Program-made: the position numbers and the translations under genes
Shown: piece after piece, positions 34,981 to 43,962 of the stretch
Layout: the number at the start of each line of letters is the position of its first letter
Numbering within the stretch: position 1 is the stretch's first letter
Notes under the pieces: model-generated
What the model was told of the DNA's origin: nothing
The model's input: only the letters and a program-made list of their open reading frames with translations
The model's database searches: none
DNA from: Granulicella sp.
Lineage (GTDB): Bacteria > Acidobacteriota > Terriglobia > Terriglobales > Acidobacteriaceae
Direction: 5' to 3'
DNA: 64,000 nucleotides
Assembly: GCA_025408425.1 (NCBI GenBank)
Contig: JANXYX010000013.1
Span: 186,001 to 250,000 of the forward strand

Positions 34981-37806
34981 ATGCGTAGCCGATTGCTCTC
35001 TCTCCTGGCCCTATCAGCACTCGTATTTGCCGCTTCCATCAGCCCCAGCTACGCAGCAGTGCAAAGCCGTATCGCCGCAGTCAGCTCCACCAGCCGGGTT
35101 GCAGTGCGCCACACCGTACCCGCCCAGGCCATGGCCGCAACCGATCTCGGCGCCGCCCCGGCCAACCAGGTACTCGACTCCGTCACCCTCCACTTCAATA
35201 TGACGGATGCCCAGCAGGCAGCCCTCAACCAGCTACTTATTGACCAGCAGAACCCCAGCTCCCCCCGCTACCATCAGTGGCTCACCCCAGAGCAGTTCGG
35301 GGCGCAGTTCGGCCTCAGCAGCCAGGATCTCGCCAAGGTCTCCGCGTGGCTCACCAGTCAGGGCTTAACCATTACCAGCACCTCTCGCAGCAACACCTTT
35401 ATCAGAGTCAGCGGGAGCGTCGCGCAGATCCAGCAGGCCCTCGGAACCAGCATCCACTCGCTCGTCTCAAACGGTGAGCAGCACATCGCTAACGTCTCTG
35501 ATCCCCTGTTGCCCTCCGGCATCGCGGGCGTTGTTGCCAGCATCACCGGCCTGCATGACTTCCGGATCAAGCCCCGCGCCCACACCCGTCAGGTTCCCGC
35601 TACCGCCCAGGCCGATTCGCTGCACACCCAGTTCACGTCGTCCATCAGCGGAAGCCACTTCATCTCTCCCACTGACTTCTACACCATCTATGACATCCCC
35701 AACCCTCTCACCAGCGGCAATCTCAATGGCACAGGAGTCAGCATCGCCGTTGTCGGCCAGGTAGATATCAGTCTCTCGGATGTAGCTGCCTTCCGCGCAG
35801 CCGCAGGCCTCCCGGCCAATCCGCCCACTACGAAGCTCTACGGAGCCGTGGACCCCGGCACTGCTACTTCCAGCACCAGCACCCCCAGCACTGGCGATCT
35901 GCAAGAGGCGCAACTCGATGTCGAATGGGCTGGTGCCGCCGCTCCCTCGGCCAGCATCATCTACGTCAACTCCAAGGACGTTTTGAACCTCTCGCTCGTC
36001 AATGCCATCACCAACAACGCCGCGCCCATCGTCAGCATTAGTTATGGTCTGTGCGAAGCAGGTGCTGGCACGGCCAATCTCGCCGCCTTCAATCAGCTAT
36101 TTCAGCAGGCTAACGCTCAGGGCATCACCGTTGTCGCTCCAACCGGCGACGCGGGTGCGACTGATTGCGACTATGCCACCAGCGTCGCCTCCTCCGGGCT
36201 CGCCGTGGACTTTCCCGCCAGCTCTCCGAACGTCACCGCAGTCGGTGGATCGATGTTCAATGAGGGCGCCGGCACTTACGCTACCACCTACTGGAATGGC
36301 AACACGAGCACAGATATCGTCGGCTCCGCCAAAAGCTACATTCCTGAGGCCGCCTGGAATGAATCCGGCAGCAACGGTCTTAGCGCGGGCGGTGGTGGCG
36401 CCAGTAACTTCTTTACAAAGCCCACCTGGCAGACCGGGACCGGTGTACCCGCCGACTCCGCTCGCGATGTCCCGGATGTGGCCCTCAACTCGGCTTCCGG
36501 CCATGACGGCTATCTCTACTGCGCGCAGGGATTCTGCACCAGTGGCTTTCGCAATGCTTCCAACAACCTCGATGTAGTGGGCGGCACCTCGGTTTCTACA
36601 CCCTCCTTCGCTGGCATTCTCGCGCTGGTCGAGCAGAAGATCGGCTCTCGCATCGGTAACGCCAACCCAACGATCTATGGCCTCGCCAACAGCACCTTCT
36701 ACAACAACGTCTTCCACGACATCGCCACGGGTAACAATGACAGCCCCTGCATCGCAGGATCCAACAACTGCCCCAGCGGTGGCAGCATTGGTTACAACGC
36801 AACCCAGGGCTATGACCTGGCCACTGGCTGGGGCAGTATCGATGCCTACAACATGGCAAACAACTGGACCTCCGTCACCCCTGCAGGCACCATCAACGCC
36901 ACATCCCAGTTGAGTTCCTACACTACGGTCACCACTTCCACCTCGCTCTGTGCTTTGTCCAGCGGTAGCATGGCCCTCAACGTCACGGTCGCCAATGGCG
37001 GTCCCAGCTCAACCATCAAACCTACCGGCACCGTTCAATTTCTTGTTGATAACGTTGCTGTCGGCACTCCTGTTGCGCTCACGAACGGCACTGCAAGCTA
37101 CACACTCAACACCACTGCGCTCTCCTCGGGCGGTCACACCATCAGCGCCACCTACTCCGGCGATACCACCTACGCCGGGTCCCGCGGCACACTGCTTGAC
37201 TCCACCGGCTTGCCCGCACCGGTAGATATCATCGCTTCTGCATCTGATTTTTCCCTCACCGCCTGCTCAGCTTCTACCTCCGTGATTGCCGGGGGCACAG
37301 CGCCGGGAGTCACCTTCACCATCACACCCTTCCATGGCTTCACCGGCGCTGTCATCATGAGCGCGAGCACCGCTGATACCGTCGCCGCCACCTACACCTT
37401 CTCGGTCACCCCAGTGACCATTAGCTCCACGACCGGCGTTACCACTTCCTTTGTGCTCAAAGCATTTCAAACCAATGCTCAGGGCGCTACTGGTCAGCTC
37501 AAAGTCGGCTCCAACAGTCAGCCCCATGGCGGCATTCCCTGGTATATCCCCGGCTCTGGAGCCACGCTTGCCTGCATGCTTCTCATAACACTCCCCCGTC
37601 GCAGACGCTGGGGAGCTCTACTCGCCGTCGTACTCTCCGTTGCTGCCCTGGGCGCAGTTGGCTGTGGCTCGAACAGCCTTTCCAATCAGACCAGCACCAC
37701 CACCGGAACCACTACCAACGCAACCAAGGGAACTTATAACATCACGGTCACCGCTACTTCGGGCACACTGGTGCACAGCGCAAACGTAACCTTCACGGTT
37801 CAGTAG
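34981..37806 (+). CDS. sedolisin / kumamolisin-like serine peptidase (S53) with Ig-like domain
   Basis: AAGGGA precedes the ATG; a signal peptide runs to ~25. The Pro-kumamolisin domain covers ~60-205 and the S53 domain ~225-640. Catalytic set: E309 and D313 in 'DLQEAQLDVEW', oxyanion D390 in 'PTGDAGATDCD', Ser537 in 'GGTSVSTPSFAG'; the calcium site lies near 'HDIATGNNDSPC' and 'GYDLATGWG'. An Ig-like domain follows (~665-750), then a beta-rich part and a tail 'LPRRRRWG', helix, 'VGCG', Thr/Asn linker, 'GTYNITVTATSG'. It should be an acid-active secreted endopeptidase, fitting acidic-soil bacteria. Confidence 0.92.
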   Translation: MRSRLLSLLALSALVFAASISPSYAAVQSRIAAVSSTSRVAVRHTVPAQAMAATDLGAAPANQVLDSVTLHFNMTDAQQAALNQLLIDQQNPSSPRYHQWLTPEQFGAQFGLSSQDLAKVSAWLTSQGLTITSTSRSNTFIRVSGSVAQIQQALGTSIHSLVSNGEQHIANVSDPLLPSGIAGVVASITGLHDFRIKPRAHTRQVPATAQADSLHTQFTSSISGSHFISPTDFYTIYDIPNPLTSGNLNGTGVSIAVVGQVDISLSDVAAFRAAAGLPANPPTTKLYGAVDPGTATSSTSTPSTGDLQEAQLDVEWAGAAAPSASIIYVNSKDVLNLSLVNAITNNAAPIVSISYGLCEAGAGTANLAAFNQLFQQANAQGITVVAPTGDAGATDCDYATSVASSGLAVDFPASSPNVTAVGGSMFNEGAGTYATTYWNGNTSTDIVGSAKSYIPEAAWNESGSNGLSAGGGGASNFFTKPTWQTGTGVPADSARDVPDVALNSASGHDGYLYCAQGFCTSGFRNASNNLDVVGGTSVSTPSFAGILALVEQKIGSRIGNANPTIYGLANSTFYNNVFHDIATGNNDSPCIAGSNNCPSGGSIGYNATQGYDLATGWGSIDAYNMANNWTSVTPAGTINATSQLSSYTTVTTSTSLCALSSGSMALNVTVANGGPSSTIKPTGTVQFLVDNVAVGTPVALTNGTASYTLNTTALSSGGHTISATYSGDTTYAGSRGTLLDSTGLPAPVDIIASASDFSLTACSASTSVIAGGTAPGVTFTITPFHGFTGAVIMSASTADTVAATYTFSVTPVTISSTTGVTTSFVLKAFQTNAQGATGQLKVGSNSQPHGGIPWYIPGSGATLACMLLITLPRRRRWGALLAVVLSVAALGAVGCGSNSLSNQTSTTTGTTTNATKGTYNITVTATSGTLVHSANVTFTVQ

Positions 37807-37815
37807 AGCCCTTGA

Positions 37816-37856
37816 AAGCAAAGAGGCCGCGCTTCGAAAGCGCGGCCTCTTTGCTT
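37816..37856. terminator. bidirectional terminator between S53 peptidase and ppk1
   Basis: A perfect 19-bp stem (AAGCAAAGAGGCCGCGCTT with its complement) and a three-base loop, placed between convergent genes. T-runs occur on both sides through the stem base (CTCTTTGCTTGTCTT on plus, CTTTGCTTTCAAG on minus). Confidence 0.9.
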
Positions 37857-37883
37857 GTCTTCATCGTGAATCGCGAACGCGAC

Positions 37884-40055
37884 TCAGCCCTTGGTGACGT
37901 GTCCCGCTGACGGCGCATGACTCGGAACCGCTTCTTCCGCACCGCTCGCGATCCGCATGAAGAAGTCCTGTGCACTGAACGCGAGCCCAACCTTCGGAGC
38001 CTTGACGTACTCTCCGTCGGGTTGCAGCAGCCGCGTCTTGGTGTTGTCCGCCAGATACGCTGCGAGAATCTCATCACGCAGCCGTTTGGACAAGTCCGGC
38101 TGCTTCACCGGAAACATCACCTCGCACCGCTCGATCAGGTTGCGCGGCATCCAGTCTGCGCTTCCACAGTAAACCTCGAACTTGCCGCCATTGGCAAAAC
38201 TGAAGATGCGGCTATGCTCCAGAAACCGCCCCACGATGCTGCGCACCCGGATTCGTTCACTGAGCCCCTTCACTCCGGGCCGCAGCGAACACATCCCCCG
38301 CACAATCAGGTCGATCTCGACACCCGCCTGCGATGCCGCATACAGCGCCTCGATAACGCGACGATCTAGCAGCCCGTTCATCTTTGCAACGATAGAGGCT
38401 GGGCGTCCGGCCTTGGCATGCGCCGTCTCGCGTTCAACCAACTCCGTGACTCCATCCCACAGTGTCAAGGGCGCAACCAGCAAGGGATTGTACGTCGCAG
38501 CTTCGGTCTCCGCAGTCAGGTAGTTGAACACCCGGTGCACCATCTCCGTCAGCTCCGTCCGCGATGTCATCAGGCTTATATCGGTGTAAAAACGCGCAGT
38601 CACTGGGTTGTAGTTGCCCGTTCCCAGATGAGCATAGCGGCGCACGACGCCGTCAGGATCGCGCCGCACCAGCAGTGCCAGCTTGCAGTGAGTCTTCAGT
38701 CCAAAGATCCCGTGGAATACTCCTACGCCGGCGTCTTCCAGCTCCCGCGCCCAGCGAATATTCGAGTCCTCATCGAACCGTGCCATCAACTCCACCACCA
38801 CCGTCACTTCCTTGCTCTGTCCTGCCTCAATCAGCGCACGGAAGATCGGCGAGTCCTTGCTCGTTCGGTACAGCGTCTGCTTCATTGAGATCACTGCTGG
38901 GTCGTTGGCACCCGCCTCAATAAACTCCTCCACCGTCCCATACGAGTCGAAGGGATGATGCAGCAAAACATCATGCTTTCGCAGGTCTTCAAACAGATCC
39001 ACGGACTTCGGCAATAGCTTGTGCTCTTTGGCCGTAAACGGCTCGTACTTCAGCTCCGGCAGCTTCACCTCGGAGTACAGGTTCATCAGCCTCGACAAGT
39101 TCACCGGCCCATTCGTCCGGAACACCTGAGAATGCTCTAGTTCAAAGTTCGTCCTCAGCCGCTCGACGATCTCTTCCGCTGCCGAGCTCTCGATCTCCAA
39201 TCGAACCGCGTCGCCCTTGCGCCGGTTGTGCAACTCCGCGCGCACACTTTCCAGCACGCTTCGCGATTCTTCCTCCTGCATATACAGGTTGCTGTTGCGT
39301 GTCACCCGGAACGCAGACTGTGACAATACCTCGTATCCGCGGAACATGTGCTCCGCTTGCGACTCAATCAGCTCATGCAGAAAGATAAAGTCGAAATGGC
39401 CCGCTTCTGTAGGCAGCGAAATCAGCCTCGGCAGCGCCCGTGGAACGGTCACCACCCCCAGTGCTGTCCCTGGCCGTACGCCATTCGATCCTTTGCGCTT
39501 ATGCCGCAGCAGCAATGCAATGCACAGGGCCTTGTTCAACACCCGCGGAAAAGGATGGGACGGATCGATCGTCACCGGCGTCAGCAGGGGATCCACCTCA
39601 CGCTCAAAGAACGACAACGCGTACGTGCGCGCGGTCTCATCCAGTTCAGTCCACCGCAGTACCCGAATGCCATGGGCCGCCATCGCTGGGATAAGCTGCT
39701 CGTTCCAGCACTTGTACTGTTCCTGCACAAATCGCTCAATCTGTTCGCTTAGACGGTCCAGCCTCTCCTGCGGTCGCAGACCACCCTCGTCCAGAGGCTG
39801 CGCAAGATCATAGCCATCCTCAATCCGTTGCAGAAAACTCGCCACCCGGATCTCGACAAACTCATCCAGGTTACTGGCCGTAATAGCCAGAAATTTCACC
39901 CGCTCCAGAACTGGATTCGTCGCATCCTGGGCCTCTTCCAGAACCCGCTGGTTGAAGCGCAGCCACGATTCGTCTCGGCTGAAAAACAGGTTCTCGACAA
40001 CCCTCGTCTTCTTCGTGGCAGTGGAGCTTGCGGCACTGGAGCGTTTAACCGGCAT
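37884..40055 (-). CDS. ppk1: polyphosphate kinase 1
   Basis: Family features in order: N-terminal 'FFSRDESWLRFNQRVLEEA', 'LDEFVEIRVA', middle 'YRTSKDSPIFRALIEAGQSKEVTVVVELMARFDE', 'AHLGTGNYNPVTARFYTDISL', and C-terminal 'HSRIFSFANGGKFEVYCGSADWMPRN' with HKD-like phosphotransfer motifs; the His in 'HLGTGNYN' and the His in 'HSRIF' are the conserved ones. 723 residues matches PPK1. It makes polyphosphate from ATP at the membrane and is used in stress and phosphate storage. No ppx or pho gene is adjacent. Confidence 0.97.
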   Translation of the reverse strand: MPVKRSSAASSTATKKTRVVENLFFSRDESWLRFNQRVLEEAQDATNPVLERVKFLAITASNLDEFVEIRVASFLQRIEDGYDLAQPLDEGGLRPQERLDRLSEQIERFVQEQYKCWNEQLIPAMAAHGIRVLRWTELDETARTYALSFFEREVDPLLTPVTIDPSHPFPRVLNKALCIALLLRHKRKGSNGVRPGTALGVVTVPRALPRLISLPTEAGHFDFIFLHELIESQAEHMFRGYEVLSQSAFRVTRNSNLYMQEEESRSVLESVRAELHNRRKGDAVRLEIESSAAEEIVERLRTNFELEHSQVFRTNGPVNLSRLMNLYSEVKLPELKYEPFTAKEHKLLPKSVDLFEDLRKHDVLLHHPFDSYGTVEEFIEAGANDPAVISMKQTLYRTSKDSPIFRALIEAGQSKEVTVVVELMARFDEDSNIRWARELEDAGVGVFHGIFGLKTHCKLALLVRRDPDGVVRRYAHLGTGNYNPVTARFYTDISLMTSRTELTEMVHRVFNYLTAETEAATYNPLLVAPLTLWDGVTELVERETAHAKAGRPASIVAKMNGLLDRRVIEALYAASQAGVEIDLIVRGMCSLRPGVKGLSERIRVRSIVGRFLEHSRIFSFANGGKFEVYCGSADWMPRNLIERCEVMFPVKQPDLSKRLRDEILAAYLADNTKTRLLQPDGEYVKAPKVGLAFSAQDFFMRIASGAEEAVPSHAPSAGHVTKG

Positions 40056-40097
40056 AAGTACTCAGAGAATAATCCCTCTATATGAATAGCAAATATA

Positions 40098-40132
40098 AAA
40101 GGGAGTAGCTTTGCACAAACAAAGCTACTCCC
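40098..40132 (-). terminator. rho-independent terminator after the isomerase gene
   Basis: Minus strand GGGAGTAGCTTTG pairs with CAAAGCTACTCCC (13 bp, loop of six), followed by TTTTATATTT. It sits 30 bp past the stop at 40165. Confidence 0.9.
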
Positions 40133-40164
40133 TCAGTGAATCTATCCACTATCCAACCAGCGTG

Positions 40165-41577
40165 TTACCGATGCCAGTGCATCTTCCAGCCAAGATACTT
40201 GGTCGCTGCCTCGTGTACCGGAGCGGCAGTCGTCGAGAAGTTTGCCGCAACGTGGTGCTCAAACCCATTCTCGCAGATATACCGTAGCAACTCCTGCATC
40301 TTGGGAATTTCGACGACGCCCGCGCCACCAAAAGTGGTCAGGGGATCATTCGTGAATGCTCCCTCGCCCACATAGCCAGTGATCTGACCGTTGAAGTCAT
40401 CCGTCGAGAAGCGCGCAAAGCTCATTGCTCCTGCCTTCACGGTGCCATCCAGCGTCCCATGCGTGTTCTCCTTGCCTACCGTCCCCGCAATGATCAACTG
40501 ATAGTCCATCTTCACTCCTTCATTGAAGAAGTGCTTTGGCAGGTTGGAGCAGTGGAAGCACACAGCCTTGTCAGGGTTGTCCCCATAGTTGTTGTTCCAG
40601 TCCAGCAGGGCACTCGGAGTCTCGCTCGCCAGCGTCAGGGCATACATGCTCAAAGTTCCCAGCACATCGACCTCGCACGCCGAAGGAATCAGGTTCTCAC
40701 TCATCATGCTCATGACAGTGCAGGGAACAATGCCCAGAAATTCCTCAATTGAGGTCCAGCACTGCACCGCGCTCACCGTCAGCTCGCTTGCCTTCATCCA
40801 GTGATCGATCACCGCGCCCAGCTTCGCCATCTTCAGCAGAGCAGCCTCGGGCGTCTGACCCACGGGAATGTACTTCTTGATCGCTGCCAGCTTCTCTTGC
40901 GCCGCATCGTCATTGTCTTTCATCCGGCCAATCCGCCCCATCACCTCAGACAGATCCAAAGTTTCGACCGTAATGCCGCTCTTCTCCAGAAGTTTCTCTG
41001 AGTAGCGAACCGTATTGAACGCAGTAGGACGTGCTCCAATCGCGCCGAACCGCACGTTCTTTAGACCCTTCACCACCCGACACACACCTGAAAACCACTC
41101 CAGGTCAGCCTTGAACTCCACAGAATCCGGTGCTTCCGTATGTAGCCGCGTCAGCGAGTAGGGAATCCCATATTGCTTCAGGTTGTTGCAGATCGACATC
41201 TTTCCGCAGAAGCTATCACGGCGAAACGCGATCGACATCTTCCCTGCATGGTCCGGCGTTGCCTGGATCAGTACCGGAACCTGCAGATTCGAGAGTCGCA
41301 GCGCGTCCGCCAGCCCGCGCTCCTCGCCAAAGTTTGGCAGCGTGATGATGATGCCGTCGATCTCGGAGGCATGCGCCTTGAACAGCACCGCACATTTCTT
41401 CGCGTCTTCATACGTCTCGACCGCCCCATGCGCCGTTACTTCCGGCGTCAAAACAATGGGTTTGATCCCTGCTGCTTCAAGGGCGGCAATCATCTCCAAC
41501 CGCCCACTAGTCGCAAGGTGGCTCGGAAAAAATCCACGGTTGCCTACAATTACGCCCATCGTCATTTGCTTCGCCAT
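40165..41577 (-). CDS. L-fucose/L-arabinose isomerase-family protein
   Basis: GGAGAG precedes the ATG. The 470-residue protein has the fucose/arabinose isomerase layout: N-terminal Rossmann-like domains ('MGVIVGNRGFFPSHLATSGR', 'DGIIITLPNFGEERGLADAL', 'VPVLIQATPDHAGKM') and a C-terminal domain with 'CWTSIEEFLG', 'ACEVDVLGTLSMYAL' (Glu and Asp suited to the metal site) and 'CFHCSNLPKHFF'. The reaction would be aldose-ketose isomerisation; sugar specificity is open, as this subgroup is poorly characterised. Followed on the same strand by a 70-residue membrane protein and preceded by a sodium:sugar symporter, so a catabolic uptake unit is likely. Confidence 0.82.
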   Translation of the reverse strand: MAKQMTMGVIVGNRGFFPSHLATSGRLEMIAALEAAGIKPIVLTPEVTAHGAVETYEDAKKCAVLFKAHASEIDGIIITLPNFGEERGLADALRLSNLQVPVLIQATPDHAGKMSIAFRRDSFCGKMSICNNLKQYGIPYSLTRLHTEAPDSVEFKADLEWFSGVCRVVKGLKNVRFGAIGARPTAFNTVRYSEKLLEKSGITVETLDLSEVMGRIGRMKDNDDAAQEKLAAIKKYIPVGQTPEAALLKMAKLGAVIDHWMKASELTVSAVQCWTSIEEFLGIVPCTVMSMMSENLIPSACEVDVLGTLSMYALTLASETPSALLDWNNNYGDNPDKAVCFHCSNLPKHFFNEGVKMDYQLIIAGTVGKENTHGTLDGTVKAGAMSFARFSTDDFNGQITGYVGEGAFTNDPLTTFGGAGVVEIPKMQELLRYICENGFEHHVAANFSTTAAPVHEAATKYLGWKMHWHR

Positions 41578-41673
41578 AACTCTCCATCGCCCAAAGGGCT
41601 CTCACCAGTCTATCCATAGAACACGCGGCATCCCCGTCATTAGGGCGATACCGCGCAAAATTACTTCACGTTG

Positions 41674-41883
41674 TTACGCTTTGCCCGGTCTGAATCGAAT
41701 CGTGTAGAACCCACCGAACGCCGTCAGCAGCACTCCCCACCAAAGCGTGGGATGAAGTTCTGCCAGAACCGTTGGAGGAGGGTTGTGCAACTCCGTCAAT
41801 CCAGTTGCGATCAGCACGACGCCGTACGCGAGCATCAAGATGCCGCAGAAAAACCAGATTGAGATCTCACCATGTTTCGTCAT
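41674..41883 (-). CDS. small two-helix membrane protein
   Basis: ATG 41883 has GAGG seven bases upstream. Sixty-nine residues with two hydrophobic segments ('IWFFCGILMLAYGVVLIATGL', 'LWWGVLLTAFGGFYTI') and a basic end. It lies between the symporter and the isomerase on the same strand, as small accessory proteins often do beside sugar symporters. No family assigned. Confidence 0.6.
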   Translation of the reverse strand: MTKHGEISIWFFCGILMLAYGVVLIATGLTELHNPPPTVLAELHPTLWWGVLLTAFGGFYTIRFRPGKA

Positions 41884-41917
41884 TACCAGCCTCACTCATA
41901 ACTGCTATTTAAGTTAC

Positions 41918-43651
41918 TTAGAAGAAGATCAAATTCAGGATAAAGAACACCGTAATCACCACGCAGGCCCAGAATAGCGGCTTCTGCCAGATTGAGGTTG
42001 CTCCGTCATCCGGAATCGGCGTTACACCGTAGACCAGATTGGCAAGCTCCGCAGTTGGTACCGGCTTCGTCACCAGACTGACCAGCACTGTTACCACGAC
42101 GCAGATGATCCAGCTCCATAACGCGCGATACAGGTTCTCTGCCATCGGCTTAGCATCCGCGCTCATGGCGATGTAGCGCAGCGCGCTCCCATCCGTCTGA
42201 ACCCAGATAAACATACCGATCGAAGAAGCCGTGCCAGCAAGCAGACCCCAGAAGCCGCCCGCATGCGTAGCCCGTTTCCACATCATTCCAAGAATCACCG
42301 TTCCGAACAGCGGTGCGATGAAAAAGCTGAACAACGCCTGCACATAGTCCATGATGCTGTTGGCATTCATCACCAGGTACGCCGTCATAATCGACACCAG
42401 CATACCGATCACCGTCGACCAACGGCCCATCGCCACATAGTGAGAATCGCTGGCTTTCTTGTTGATGAATGCGCCGTAGATGTCATACGTCCACACCGTC
42501 GAGAACGCGCTCACATTGCCGGCCATGCCGCTCATAAAGCCTGCCACCAAAGCCGTGATTCCCAGTCCCAGCAGCCCCGGTCCGCAGTACCGGATCAGCA
42601 TCAACGGGAGTACTTCGTCGTAGCTGTGCATCCCTGGAGTCGACTTGGCGATGTTGCTCGCGACCAGATGCATGACGCTGCCGTCTGCGTTCTTCAGCAC
42701 GGCCAAAGCCAGCAGGCCCGGCACAATGACGATAAACGGAACAGCCATCTTGAATGCGGCACCAATCACTGGAGCCATCTTGGCTGCACGCAGATTATTA
42801 GCGCTCAGAACCCGCTGCACGACCAGAAAGTCCGTCGTCCAATATCCGAAGCTGATTACAAATCCCAGCCCGAATACGATCCCTGTCCAGTGCACGCCCA
42901 TCGGATTGGAGCTGAAGTGGCCCAGCGTCGTCCACATATGCGTGTAATCGCTGCTTCCCACGTTTACGGCGATCTGCGCCTTCAGCTTGGACCAGCCACC
43001 CGCCTCGATCAAACCAAGAATCGGAATCATCGCCGCGCCAGCCCAGATCAGAACAAACTGCAGCACTTCATTGATAATTGCTGACCGCAGCCCGCCCAGC
43101 ATGACGTACAGTGCCACTGTGCCCGCGCCCACCCAGATGCTGAACGTAATGTTCCATCCCAGCACTGTTTGCATCACGACGGCCATCGCGTACATATTTA
43201 CGCCGCTCATCAGGATGGTCATCAGAGCAAACGACACAGCAGACAAAGCGCGAGCGCCGTTTCCAAATCGCAGATGCAGATATCCAGGCACAGAATGAGT
43301 CTTGGATATGTAGTAGAACGGCATCATCACAATGCCCAGAAACAACATCGCAGGAATCGCGCCAATCCAGTACCAGTGGGCCGCCAGTATTCCGTACTGA
43401 TATGCGGACCCAGCCCAGCCCATCAGTTCCAGTGAGCCTAGGTTTGCGGATACAAAGCTCAAGCCTGCGATCCACGCCGTCATCTCACGGCCAGCCAGAA
43501 AGAAGTCTTCGCTGGTGTTCGCCTTGCCCTTGGCATAGAACCCGATGAAGACCACCAAACCGAAGTAAAGGACGAGAATCACTATGTCAACGGGGGACAG
43601 CTTGGTGAGCTGGTGGCCGGCAAACATCATAAGAACTGCGGAAGCCTGCAT
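41918..43651 (-). CDS. sodium:solute symporter (SSS/SGLT family), probable sugar transporter
   Basis: About 13-14 helices over 577 residues. SSS landmarks: 'LVVFIGFYAKGKANTSEDFFLAGREMTAWIAGLSFVSANLGSLELMGWAG' region, 'VMLGGLRSAIINEVLQFVLIWAGA', 'GYWTTDFLVVQRVLSANN' and 'ALVAGFMSGMAGNVSAFSTVWTYDIY', the last holding the Na2-site serines. It resembles the SGLT-type sugar branch more than proline or pantothenate carriers. With the downstream isomerase it suggests uptake and isomerisation of a monosaccharide; a LacI-type operator lies upstream. Confidence 0.9.
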   Translation of the reverse strand: MQASAVLMMFAGHQLTKLSPVDIVILVLYFGLVVFIGFYAKGKANTSEDFFLAGREMTAWIAGLSFVSANLGSLELMGWAGSAYQYGILAAHWYWIGAIPAMLFLGIVMMPFYYISKTHSVPGYLHLRFGNGARALSAVSFALMTILMSGVNMYAMAVVMQTVLGWNITFSIWVGAGTVALYVMLGGLRSAIINEVLQFVLIWAGAAMIPILGLIEAGGWSKLKAQIAVNVGSSDYTHMWTTLGHFSSNPMGVHWTGIVFGLGFVISFGYWTTDFLVVQRVLSANNLRAAKMAPVIGAAFKMAVPFIVIVPGLLALAVLKNADGSVMHLVASNIAKSTPGMHSYDEVLPLMLIRYCGPGLLGLGITALVAGFMSGMAGNVSAFSTVWTYDIYGAFINKKASDSHYVAMGRWSTVIGMLVSIMTAYLVMNANSIMDYVQALFSFFIAPLFGTVILGMMWKRATHAGGFWGLLAGTASSIGMFIWVQTDGSALRYIAMSADAKPMAENLYRALWSWIICVVVTVLVSLVTKPVPTAELANLVYGVTPIPDDGATSIWQKPLFWACVVITVFFILNLIFF

Positions 43652-43962
43652 AAATTATCTGTACCGTGCAACGTTCCCCGGCGCTCGGGAAAACGTTTAC
43701 GTCCTCTCTCTCAATTCATATCACTCGTGAGCCTATAACGCATCTACAAACCTTTTGTAGGATCTATTTTCTTCCAGACCGGCTGCCAGCCAGACTTTGC
43801 TGCGTCAGCAAATATACAGGAATCCATACAGCCTGCGCTCTTAAAAAATACCTAATAAAGCGCTTTACTAAAGCGAGATACAACCCGGTACCGCTCTCAT
43901 CGAATCAAACCATTTGAAGCACTCACTCACAATACCTGCCCGACAACTAATTGGAGAAAATA
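43652..43962. promoter_or_regulatory. divergent intergenic region upstream of the symporter
   Basis: About 310 bp between the symporter and the small secreted protein gene. The notable element is a LacI-like palindrome (separate entry). The remainder (43720-43950) is AT-richer with several CTTTTGTAGG/TTTACTAAAG-like stretches but no confident promoter, RNA or ORF. The right end has the GGAG Shine-Dalgarno of the next gene. Confidence 0.4.
43689..43700. promoter_or_regulatory. putative LacI-family operator
   Basis: GAAAACGTTTAC contains the perfect core AAACGTTT with G/C at the ends, centred on CG as in LacI/CcpA-type sites, ~40 bp upstream of the symporter ATG. A weaker ACGTT site follows at ~43670. 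No lacI-type gene is in the window. Confidence 0.5.

Noticed and set aside
31745-37806. Repeated Gly/Thr/Ser stretches as a possible tandem DNA repeat or CRISPR
   Set aside because: The repetition is at protein level (Ig-like domains); no regular DNA repeat-spacer pattern. No CRISPR array was seen anywhere in the window.
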